A DNA stretch of 64,000 bases from Cloeon dipterum. Taxonomy: Eukaryota; Arthropoda; Insecta; Ephemeroptera; Baetidae. Below the pieces are notes generated by a model, which saw only the letters and a list, made by a program, of their open reading frames with translations, did not search any database and was not told the DNA's origin. The translations under genes and the position numbers were made by a program. The stretch spans positions 42,863,681-42,927,680 of the forward strand of contig NC_088786.1 in NCBI RefSeq assembly GCF_949628265.1, read 5' to 3'. Shown here in pieces: positions 1 to 11,000 of the stretch. Each line of letters starts with the position of its first letter. Within the stretch, counting starts at the first letter, position 1.

Positions 1-3000
1 CGGCAGTCGGCACCTGCAGGTGCGCGGCTGCCCCGCGTGATTATTATTCTTTCAGATTTTACGACTCGAGCATTATTTGTCTCTTTTTGGTATGCCTCGA
101 TTTGGGCAAGGGGAACGAGCAGGGAAACAAAAGTGAAATTTCATTTTTCTAATGCTTCAAGTAAAATTATTGTGAATTTTTTATTTTAAAAAACGAAAAT
201 ACATGCGAAGTTTAAAGTTTTTTTCCCAACTCCCGACCAAAAGGGCCCCAGCATAAAATTTTTCGAATTTCTCCGGTAAAACGCCCTCATTTTTAGCAAA
301 GGAAATTAATTGCTTCTGGGGTGAGAAAAATTACAAAAACTTTATAGTGAAGAGTTAAGAAAAATATTACTTTTGAGTCTTGAAAGCTAATTTTTCAAAA
401 ATTGCAGATTTTCAAAAGAGATCTGTGTTTGGCCTCATTATCATTCATATGTTTTTCGATCGTTGACATTACCAAAGCTGTGCAGAGTGAAAAATTACTG
501 CAATTTACTGCGCTATTAGCTATTAGTTCCAAGGTCAGAGCAATCAATTAAGAGAACGGTCTTCACGCCTTCCGTGTATTTTCTCCTATAGTTTTAATTT
601 CCTGTATACCTAATATATATAAGAAATAATTTAACAAAAATCTGAACGAAGCCAATTATTACATATTTGTTGACTTTTTATACCCTTTTTAGAAAAACGC
701 CATCAAAAAACGTAAATTCACTTGGTTGCATCGATTTATTTCTTTTGTCCTTGTCCTGAATTTACCAGTATGCTTAATTTGAAAATTATGTAAATGGAAT
801 AAAATTTTCAAAATCTTCCCCATTTGATATTTGATATCCTCGAACATTCTCAATTCTAAACGCATGGCCTCGTTCGGTGGCGCCAACAGCGGCGCCGTCA
901 AGTGACTGATTCTGCTGCAAATTATTTCCGAGACTTTTCAGGACTCGGGGAACTTGAGACGACTTGACAAAATAAACTCGGTCTTAGCGAATTTGCAGGG
1001 AGAGAAATATTTAATTTCTCCGCGGAGAAGCTGCAGAGGAGAGCAGCAGAGAGAGAAGAGCCGACGAGCCGGAAACGGAGACCAACTCGGCGTGAGCCTC
1101 TATAGACACACGGAGAATTGCGGAATTTCTCTCTTATTTTGCCAGTCCTTCCAGTTATAACCCCCTGTCGTTTTTATTAATATCTCGCTCACCAAGAACC
1201 GCCAAGGGAAGCTAGTGTCAATGTCAAGGCCGCATATTACGTATTTTTTTGTGCTATCGGAGCGGAGGTTGGCTCTTGGCAAGATAAAAAAATAAGTAGT
1301 AGTGAAGTGGCTGGGATAAAAAGCAGTGACGAGAGGAGAGACGAAGAGAGACCGCATAGCGCACTGTTTGGATGAATAAATTTAAAGGAAGCAAACAGGC
1401 AGCTAGCTGTTAATTTACTTTGAAAACCAGCGCCTGCTGCAAGTTGGATTTCTGCAACCGGCGTTGATTTATTGCTTAGCGAGTTGCATAAATACATTCT
1501 CTTTCTCAAACAATCGAGACCTCTCTTTCTCCTGAATTCAGCGCTTAATAATTTTCAGCGCCACCACAGCGGCCGCGACTCTTTTCGTGCTGTCACACAT
1601 ATTTTACGCTTTCGTGCGTTAAACTTTATTAAAACTAATTTGTAGCGAGATTCAATTTTACCGCGAGTTCTGAAGCATTCACCGCATCCATAACACATTT
1701 TCTGCTGACCAAGAGGCAAATTGCGACACGTCAAGATCAGAATTCTCTCGGATCAAAGCCTCTGCATTCTCCAAGGTTTTTAATTAGAAACATTACCAAG
1801 GTTACATATTCGTCATAAATAATTATATGCAAGTCAACAAAAAATTCGATTTCTATTTCGTGTGGGGAGTTTGAAGCAGAGGATCACGCTGAAGATCATT
1901 TTGGTCGCGTGAATCTGGCCAGGGCTCGCTATAAAAACATTCCACGAATAAATAATTAATTATTTAATTTAATTAAATAATTTAATCTGTCTTGGATTCT
2001 CCTGTGAGAGCAACTGGCCTACGGAATTCGCGTGTGCGGCGGCGGCCATGCCCGCCAACCCGGGAATTTTTTTAAAAGCACTGCTTCCAGCATTTTTTAT
2101 AAGTCCATCTGACGGGAAAATTTGAATAAAAAATCGAAATGGGTTGTGGAGCAAGTTTTGCACTGTAAAAAAAAAAATAATTTTCAAAGTTAAAAAATCC
2201 GATGATTGCTTGCTGTTTTTCACCCTGAAATAAAAACCGTTCAAATTGTTAATCTAAAGGGTCCGACGTAACAATGTTTATTTCTTGTAGAAATCAGTCA
2301 AATTGCCTACATCAAAAAGATTCGATTTGGAATCATTAAATTGAAAATTTTCCTTCTCTTCGAATTTGTTACTTATTTCAAATACTTAAGCTATTCGTTA
2401 AATCAATCGCTTTGCTGTTAATTCTGCAGGCGATAAGAAATAAATTAATCCGTCTGATTAAATTAGGACGAGACACGGCACCTGCGTGATTTATAAATAA
2501 ACGCTTGGCAGGCGCAGTGAAATTCATTCTTTCCCGAAAGCCAGGAAAAAGCTAAATTTCAAGCAGTTCCCCTAAACGAGATGGTAATTTAAATGAAGTG
2601 AGGAGGGAGGACGAAAATTTTTAATCTTTTGTGCAATTTGGGAAAATTGCATTCAAAATATATTCGGATTTTCATATTTTTATCTTCGGCCAGACGATTT
2701 ATCACAAACTTATTGATCATTCGAGATCTGCCACCACTGCGAGCGTAAAATGTTAAATACTAATTAATTTTTTCCGAATGAGTTTTTTCATCTATTGGCA
2801 AAACAATTTTCCGCCTCTAAAAAAGAAACTGGACGTGTCGAAGAACAATTTGCGCTGCTATCTGAAAAGAGGTCATTGTTTTTCGTATTTTAACTACACT
2901 TTTGGGGGAAGTGAGTTGAATTATTAATTATTTTTTCTTTCCTACCTCGCTGCATATTGATAACAAAACGCTCGCATTTTACTTACGAAAAAGGAGGCCA

Positions 3001-3168
3001 ACCAGCGTTTGAATTTTTACGACGGAAACACGGTGATAAAATGTGATTATTTCTCGTGGAATGACCTCCGTAGTTTTATCAACACAAGGAAGAGAAAATT
3101 TCAAACGCGGGCGAACGTGATTCGTCGAAATTTCTTGCTACCTTTATTCAGTGCCTTGCTCTGTGAAC
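1..3168. other. Spacer with no recognisable gene
   Basis: AT-rich sequence with only short unsupported reading frames and no exon chain with matching splice phases on either strand. It holds scattered short repeats that recur near 6 kb. One example is a CCACAGCGRCCGC-type stretch near 1560 with a related stretch near 6745. Nothing coding is called. Confidence 0.5.
2036..2140. repeat. Dispersed repeat, copy 1
   Basis: A GC-rich block (gcggcggccatg) is followed by a T-run and the phrase aaaagcactgcttccagc, then an AT-rich tail. The same order recurs at 5948-6065 with few changes, so this is a duplicated non-coding segment. No terminal inverted repeats or coding capacity are visible. Confidence 0.55.
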
Positions 3169-3177
3169 ATAAAAAGG
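3169..3177 (+). promoter_or_regulatory. TATA-like box of the serine protease homologue
   Basis: ATAAAAAGG lies 36 bp before the start codon at 3213, with a plausible initiator (TCGCATT) about 25 bp downstream of it. A short 5' leader fits a compact secreted-protein gene. Confidence 0.4.
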
Positions 3178-3212
3178 GTAGAAAAGCGTCGAGTCGCATT
3201 GTCGGTTGCACA

Positions 3213-4362
3213 ATGTCACGGACTACGGTTCTTTTGCTTTGTCAACTGCTCGTCTCATTGTCAGGTATATGACCTTCTCGCACTCAACATTAGATTCGTG
3301 CTTTTTCCTTAATTCACTCTCTCAGCATTGAGAACGAACCACAAATTTCCTTACTTTGAACAACTGCATCCACAGGCTTGATATTTTTAAAAATTCTTAG
3401 TAAATTGTAGTAAAAATATGATAAAATCGATTGATTAAGTTTTGTTTCAGTTGGCTGGGGTTTGTCGGTTATTAGTGATGCCGGACCCAACGAATTCCCC
3501 TACGTCGTGAGTGTCCTCGACTCAATTCTTTACCAAACTTGAGCACACACAAGCTTTAATTTCAGGTGAAGCTTACTATTCGAGGTTTGCCTTACTCTTA
3601 CACCGAAGCAGCAGTAGTAGTGAGCAAGAAATATATCATAAGCTCAGGAGGCTTTTCCTCAATCGCGTGAATATATAAATATTAAAAAAGCAATCGCGCG
3701 ATATTATTAAGGATTTATTTCCAGACCAGCAAATATGAGTGTCACGGATCAATCTGGAAAGGTTCGGCCCGTAGCAAGAGTTCAACCCATTGTGTCCGAT
3801 AACTTTTCTTCTCTGAAAGTATGTGAGAAATTTCGAGGGGCAACCATGCCGATGACGGCCTCCAGTTTCAACGACCTCTCTGCTGACGTAAATTCTACCG
3901 CTTTTCTGCTTTTATTCAATGCGTCATCTGTTAGTTTCGTCTTTTGCACGAAACCTCCTTTTCACTCTATTTTTCTTCTTGAAGCACGTCTTGCGGAAAT
4001 TGCCTGCCTCCGTGATGAAAACTGCGAGCTGCCCTGCTGCCGATGGAGGCAAATATATTTGCACGTACCAGGATTTCACTCCAGGTTACTGCTCGGTGAG
4101 TTCTTTCTTGCTGTATCATTCTCTCTACGGATCGAATACTGGGATTTCTTTCCATTGTCTGCAGTTTTTATCCGACTCGGAAACAACGCCTACCTACGAC
4201 AATTGGGCGTTAATTACTATCGGAAGTCAAGTTCAAGGATATTTGTACTCGATCTATTGCGATTTCTCGACTGGCACAGTGAATGATACTTGGTTGTTTA
4301 ATAACTACGGCTACTACCGCCAATCAATCATTGCTGAAATTCCCGAGGTTGACATTAAATAA
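3213..4362 (+). CDS. Secreted trypsin-like serine protease homologue, probably inactive
   Basis: Six exons join in phase: 3213-3264, 3451-3506, 3566-3666, 3725-3887, 3985-4095, 4165-4362, giving 226 aa. The first 17 residues are a hydrophobic signal peptide (TVLLLCQLLVSLS). The mature start, NEFPYVVKLTI, matches the N-terminal strand of S1 proteases. YIISSGGFSS stands where active proteases have the TAAHC histidine loop, so the catalytic His is missing. Near the C-terminus YCSFLSDSETT occupies the GDSGGP position without the glycines. Such homologues act outside the cell, some as cofactors of prophenoloxidase activation, but no clip domain is present here, so a role with the PPO at 36-40 kb is only inference. 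A polyadenylation signal lies at 4383. S1 ancestry is moderately sure; lack of activity follows from the missing His. Confidence 0.55.
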
Positions 4363-4534
4363 TTACTTGTGGACTTTCAGGTAATAAAATGAAATCCTCA
4401 GCCTTTCAAGACTCTCGCGTCTTTCATTAAAAGTGCAACATATTTACAAATTATTGCCTGTCTTGCTCAAAATTTATTTCTCCAGCGAATAAAAACTAAT
4501 TTTGCTTGATTGTCATTGAGATTTAAATTCTCCA

Positions 4535-4745
4535 GTCGGCGTGGATTAAATAGAAAAATCTGAATATGTATTTAAACAAAGCAACGTACAATTGGCCAAA
4601 GTATTGCACGAGATAAAATAATTCGAATTTGACACTGCGTAAACTGATTATTCTGCTGCCGAACTGCGCAAGGTGAGGTTGCAAGGTCTCCACCCTGGTG
4701 GACCTGAAGAAGCTGGTCGTCAAGCAGACCCTCTGCCTCCAACTT
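4535..4745. repeat. Duplicated segment with exon-like core, copy 1
   Basis: Matches 6222-6478. Both copies share a GCGTGGATTAAAT start, an interior CAATTGGCC, and a conserved end. That end reads GAACTGCGCAAGGTGAG, then GTCTC, then a frame translating as TLVDLKKLVVKQT. The conserved end looks like a coding exon or exon remnant on the + strand. No family is recognised. Confidence 0.5.
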
Positions 4746-4763
4746 GAAGACCTGGTCTGCATT

Positions 4764-5215
4764 TAGAAGGCTAGCAGGCCCAAGTACTCGAGCGCCGAGT
4801 CGGTGGCCACGAGCAGCAGCAGCATGTCCAATTGTCCAGCCTCGACTCGCTGCGCAGCTCCGCCACGGAGGGAAACCACTCCAAGGGTGAGTCTTTTGGT
4901 TTACTCTCAACCGTAGTCACCTTTTTCGTGCGACTCAGGTGGCTGCACGGCGCCATCACGCGCGTCGAGGCTGAGGCCGATTTGCGACTGCACCCTGAGG
5001 GCAGCTACCTCGTCAGGCACAGCGACCAACCCCAATTAAGGCAATTATTTAATCAGTGAACACCGGCCTCCACTATTCGGGCGAGTTGCTGGCCAAAAAC
5101 AGCGTCTTCTGGTCCGGCGGAGACCCCAACGACGGCGAAAAAGGGCAAAAACGTGTGTGTCCACGTCAAGAAGCAGGCCGACGAGAAGCTGAGGGACCCA
5201 CCGCTTCGTTCGCCA
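4764..5215 (+). pseudogene. Remnant of an SH2-domain adapter-like gene
   Basis: A first block (4764-4886) reads as serine-rich sequence (SSLDSLRSSATEGNHS), but only after a frame change at the CAG-rich stretch, and ends at a GTGAGT donor. A second block (4939-5040) reads WLHGAITRVEAEADLRL followed by GSYLVRHSDQ. This matches the opening W-x-G-x-I-R and the GSYLVR phosphotyrosine-binding strand of SH2 domains. The frame then closes and the rest of the domain is not found in phase. The junction phases do not agree, so this is best read as a decayed fragment rather than a working gene. Confidence 0.45.
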
Positions 5216-5947
5216 ACTGCCTCAATACCGTTATTAAAATAAATGTTTTATTTGTTTAAATAATCTACGAGATGCGTGTATTATTTTTGCTATAAACACT
5301 TAATTATTGATTTCCTCTGAAAGCATTCAAAATACTCAGGATAAATAAAAAAAGATCTACGTGTCTTGCCGGTTGCATAGTTGCGACTTTTGCAGGCGCA
5401 CGGCAGCGGCACGTCGTCAAAGTGGACGGCATCTGCACCCCAACGGCCCCCTTCCTCCGACACGACCTTCACTCGGCCCTCGACAGGTGCCGCGCATCAA
5501 CCACCTCGACAGCTCTGTTCGTCTGGACGCTTGACAAATTCGCTGCTCCTCACAAATTTGCGAGTGTGACAATGCTGTTTTGAAGTGCCTGCCAATAGGT
5601 GCGGCACCTTCCTCCGACTTTTTCCAACCCGAGCATATTCTCCCATTGCTTTTTTCCCTGTACGTGAAAACGTCAAACTCTCACGCTGCAAGATCGTGTA
5701 ACGAATAATTGGTACTCGGTAGAACTTAGCCACGAGAAATATTTAATTAATTTAATCTTGCGAGTGCTCTGATTAGAGTTAATTAAGTGTCGTGTTTATC
5801 AGCGCACGTCTTTTGTGATTTTAAGAACAGAAATTGTGGAGATTTTTGTTGAGTGACCCGGTGCGACGGGTTTTGTTTGTGACCCTGCAGTCTTGTTGCC
5901 ATTTCGGTTGGCGCCGTGACACTATTTTTGGTCACGCGATCAGGTAG

Positions 5948-6065
5948 TGCGGCGGCGGCGGCCATGCGTGTTTTTCCTCCACCTCTGCTCGGACACTTTT
6001 TTTAAAAGCACTGCTTCCAGCATTTTTTACAAGTCCATGTGACAGGAAAATTAAAATAAAAAATT
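5948..6065. repeat. Dispersed repeat, copy 2
   Basis: Second copy of the segment at 2036-2140: same GC-rich ccatg block, T-run and aaaagcactgcttccagc phrase, same orientation. Confidence 0.55.
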
Positions 6066-6221
6066 AAATCGAATCGTGAAGGGAAAAAATTAGATTTAAT
6101 TTTTGAGATACATACTGCAGTTTGGAAATAAATAATTACCCTTGCATTATTTGTTTGTTGTTAATTTTTAAAGCTCAAATAATTCGAACTATGCGCGAAC
6201 AATCCGATTAAAATTCTGTCA

Positions 6222-6478
6222 GCGTGGATTAAATGGAAAAGCATGAATACCTGCACACGAAAACAAAAAGCGACCGAGTCATTGGTGCAATTGGCCGCCG
6301 AACTATCTGAATGACACACCCCCGAGATGAAAAATTTGATTTTGACGCTGCGTAAATAAATGAGCGACGAGAGACAGACGATTCTGCTATCGAACTGCGC
6401 AAGGTGAGATTGGAAGGTCTCAACCCTGGTGGATCTGAAGAAGCTGGCCGTCAAGCAGACCCTGCCTCAAACTGGAAG
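6222..6478. repeat. Duplicated segment with exon-like core, copy 2
   Basis: Second copy of 4535-4745 in the same orientation, with a 50-60 bp insertion in its middle. The conserved end again reads TLVDLKKLAVKQT in the + frame, so the coding-like core has changed less than its surroundings. Confidence 0.5.
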
Positions 6479-8016
6479 ACCGGGTTTTTGACGTCTGCCA
6501 TTCTCCCCCCTCGCACATGGGGTGCTGCTTCTTCAAAAGCCTGGTGGAGGTCGTGAAGGTTGCGTCTGCCTGGATTCCGTTTGGGTTGCTTGCATGCGTT
6601 AGTTTAACGTATAAATTTTCCAAAAAAGTTCCAATCCTTTGCACACGCTAAAATACGGGATATAAACTCTGCAAAGGAAAGGTGAATAAAAAAAATTGTG
6701 ATGAACAGCGCTTTAATGCTCACTTGATATTTTTTTCATTGCCGCCACAGCGACCGCCGCAGCTGTTTCGTGCGATAACGCGTTTTTTTCTGTGCTATAT
6801 ATGCACTTGACCTTCTGACACACGTATTTTACGCCTCATTTTTAATAATAGATTAATTACTAAACAAATTTTAAAAATTATGTTTAAAACTTTTGAAATA
6901 ATTTTTGCACTGTGAAAATAAATAAATGTCCTCTTGTATTATGTGCGTTTTTAATTTGTCGGAAGCCTAAATTTGTCGATGTCGATCAAAAAGACCGCAG
7001 CTGCAGCAGCAGGGCAAAATTTGTTTACAATCCTTGAATCATCCTCAATTATCATTAATTAATTAATTATGCCTTACTCGCAAAGACAAATTGAAAAGTG
7101 CAATTTGATTATTTAAATAGCAAATTAAAATCATTTTTGTCAAGGGAATGACAAAAAGTTTTCCGTTTATTTAAATTTGAGATCTCGCCACTTGCTCCTA
7201 AAATAATTGAAACGAATTATTTAACTTATTTAACGCAAAATTAGTTTTAAATAATGAAATTAATGGAGACACGAATTTATTTACCATTCTCTCAACACTC
7301 TCAACAGCCTCTAATAATTGCATTTCAATCAATTGTGCGGCACGCGTAAAAAAGCTTTAATGACGCGCGGCGGAGGCAAAAGGGAAAAAGTCGGTAATCT
7401 GCTCACCGTCGATCGACACGCTGATAATTCCGCCTCAATTAGCGTGCGGCTTCTCTTGCCTCCGCTTTCAGCCTTGAAAAAATATGAAGAAAATAAATAT
7501 CTCACAATCTTTCATTATTAATTAACAAACTTCTAGTCCGCAGAACAATAAAAAAATTGGGCATTTGGTGCTGTTAAAAAAGGAAAAGATTTGCCGTTTT
7601 TAAACTCAAAATCTGCCAGAAACCATGAATTCGCGGGAATTTAATACTTTAAATGTAATCCTTGCCGCGCTGCCGCTCACCAGCCAATCACACGGCATCA
7701 AATAGGGGGCAGGTCACATGGCAGGCCGTGAACGGTTTGCAGATAAAAAAACCGGTAATTTTGGCAGTAGATTATGTTCTAAAAAATCAGATCAAATCAT
7801 TAATATAATTAAATTAATGCAGTTTATTTAACACAATAAAACCCTAAATTAAATTGGTTCAACAAGTCAGATTAATCTGTGAGTTAAAATGCAAATTTTT
7901 AAAAAACCGGTTCAACGGCGGTTAAAAATCACCGCCACCGGAGAAAGTAAACAATAAACACGGCGAAATCGGCCGGGCCGGTTTTCGAGCCGAAATAGAC
8001 AGGATTTTGGGCCAAA

Positions 8017-11000
8017 ATGGGCACGACGGAGGCGTACACCTTCTACGGCACGCAGCTCGAGGAGCTGACCGAGGGTGAGCACTCGATTTAAGGGTCGAAA
8101 TGCGCCAATCAGAATTATTTTAGGCCTTTTGTCGGTGGGCGCGATTTGTAATGTTACCATTTTCAGATGAGTTGTGGGCGAAGAAGCCCGTGCCTGTGGA
8201 GGAGCAGGTGGCGACGGACAAGCAGGGCCGGCGGCGCTTCCACGGCGCCTTCACCGGCGGCTTCTCGGCGGGTTACTTCAACACGGTGGGCTCCGAGGAG
8301 GGCTGGACGCCGGCCACCTTCCGCAGCACCAGGGCCGAAAAGGAGGCCAAGCGGCAGCAGCGTCCCGAGGACTTCATGGACGACGAGGTGCGTCCCTTTT
8401 TACAGAAATCCCTTAGCCTGCTAACCCTGAGCGCGTCCATCCACAGGACCAGGAGGTGTTCGGCATCGCTCCGAAGGTGCTCAGGGCACGCCAGGAGTAC
8501 AAGAAGGCCACGATCGGCGGACACGGCTCCACGTCGCTCGAGGGCCTCCTGCGGCCCGTCAGGGACACGGTAGGAGTCCTGCTGCTCAGGCGCATGGGCT
8601 GGCGCCCTGGCCAGGGCGTCGGACCGCGCCAGACGGCTGCCGAGAAGCGCCGCCGACGCCAGGTACGCACCTTTTGTAGGGAAATTCCAGCACAGTTGTT
8701 CGAAATTGACTCTTCAGGGACATTTTTATTAAAATTTGAGGGAAATCGACCTACGTGGTTCAAAATCCCCTTTTTTATAATAAAACTTCAGGTTGCTGGT
8801 CGTGCTGAGGAAGAAGAGGAGCCTGAGGACGACCTGGAGGGTGTGACGTTCGCACCTGACGACCTGACGTCCCTGACCGTGGCCCCGAAGACCAACACGT
8901 ACGGCATGGGCTACGTCGGACTGGCCACGCCCTTCTCGCTGTTCGAGCCGCCCAAGCCGGTCATGAACGCAGCCGTCGGTGGCGTCCGCGGCCAGGTCGG
9001 TACCCTGAGTTTTTGGTTTTAAGGTGGATTTTTCAACTGTTTTTTTTTTTGTCCGCAGGCGTTCGGTGTTGGTGCGTTTGAGCGCGAGGACGACGACATC
9101 TACGCCGCGGACGACATGAGCCGCTACGACTTTTTCCTCGAGAGCGCCAACGAGAACCGCAAGAGACGCAATGACGAGAAAAGGGCAGAAATTGAGGTTC
9201 GTCTCAGCGGAAAAATGGTCGTTGGCCAATTAAACCAGAGATTATTTTGATAAATTACAGAAAAAGCGACGGCACGGCGAGTCAAAATGCCTGGAGAACT
9301 TTGCCGAGGCAAAGGAGAAAATGGCGACTGCCACGTTCTACCCTCCTCCGCAGGTGCCCAAGCATTTTGTGCCCAAGCACGGCGTCAAGCAAACCAGGTT
9401 TTCGGAGCAGAAGCCTCAGGTGGCCCAAAAGGTGGGCTAAAAAAATTAAAAATGTTGCCGAATAACCGAATATTTGACGCAGCTGGCCGAACGGAGGGGA
9501 AGACACGACCTGAGCGCCGAGCAAAGGGGCGTGTTGGTCGGCGAGGTGGAGAGGAAGACTGAAAGCCTCGTCCGGAAACCTGTGCCGGTGCTCGATTTTG
9601 AAGGTGAGCCTTATTTTGCAGACCGAGAAAGGTTTTTCATCTGTTTTTCGACAGTTGTTCCTGCTGAACTGCAGCTGGGCCAGTTCAATCCGTTCTCACA
9701 CAACCCTGAAAAGCTCAAGAGGTACCAGCAGTACCTGACCCTCAGGAAAATGAAGCAGACTGGTGAAAAAAATTACTGTTCATTTTTTTAGGGGCGGGTA
9801 GTTGCGAAAATTGAGCCTTAAAGACGCAGAATTTTATGGCGAAACAGATGAACTTTGGTTTTTTACTTTGCGACCCATACGAGCCGAGTTATTAATTTTT
9901 AAAGTCGAGTGTGACACTTGCAAATTTTTGTATCGGGGGCCCAGGTGGGGCCCTATGAGCCCGACGGCGCCGATTTTTGCAACAATTGACCCTCTCAGTG
10001 AGGCGCGTCTGCCCGTGTGCGATTTTCTAATATTGGTCCATTTTTCGAATTTTTACGAATTTTTTTCATCTGATTTTTCAAAACACTTGAGATATTTAAT
10101 GACTCTCCAGTCGAGGACAAAAATTTAAAAAATTGACCCTCAGTCGACGCTAAATTTATCTGGGATCATTTTAAGACTAAATATGAGCTGATCCGATTAA
10201 TATCCTTGGAGGAGATAGATTTTAAAATCTGAAAAACGTAATTTTTTTAATTTTCTCCGAAATGATAAAATTGAAAACTGAAAATTCGCAATTTTTTCTA
10301 AACGGAGGAATCTGAAAGAGTTTTACGGGCTCCATCGCACGCGTATGATCGCCGCGGGTCAGGAAACCAACTTTCAGATTTTTCGCGCCCATAGAAAAAT
10401 TAAAATTAATTTTTTTTTCCGATTTTTCGACTTCGCTTGATGCGAAATGTTCGCGGGCGAAAATAATATTATTTTTCTTAAAATTCGGCCGTTCGTCCGA
10501 TTGTCGACTACGAACCCTCATCGGACAGGTCTCGGGAAGGGCTTTGACCTGCGGTACCCTAACGACCTTTTTTCAGGGTACCCCGACCTGAGATCTGCTC
10601 CGAGGCCGGTTTTTAATGCGTTTTTATTGATTTCGAGCACATGTAGCGATACTTGACGGCTATTAACCCTTGCCTGTCACAAACCTTCCTCAGGTCACGC
10701 GACCTGTGGCCTTTTTTGCGGTTTTGCGAGTCTTTTGTTCAATTCCGCCGCCTCAAAGGACAAGGGAAATAAATTTCCGTAGTTGCGCTCATTTCTATAA
10801 TTGTTTCACGTTGAACAAATATTTTGCAGACAAGTTGGTGTGTCTGCAGCCTCCGGAGTTGACAGAATGGGAGAAGAGTCGCGAGCTGAACGAGTTTGAG
10901 CAGGCGGCCGTGTTGTTTCGGCCGCTGGCCGCCCAGATCAGCGACCGCTTCGTGTCGGCGAGCACGCTGGTGGGCAGCGAGGAGACGCCCACCCACACGG

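Larger units (their letters stand above)
4391..8016. other. Degenerate spacer upstream of GPATCH1
   Basis: Apart from the repeats and SH2-like remnant listed separately, this stretch has no exon chain. A GC-rich scrap at 5390-5490 (+) reads like an old exon but has no clear family. CCAAT and GC-rich sequence near 7680-7730 may belong to the GPATCH1 promoter. Confidence 0.4.

Noticed and set aside
4764-5215. Working SH2 adapter gene
   Set aside because: Frame change in the serine-rich part, mismatched splice phase and loss of the second half of the domain. Kept as a remnant only.
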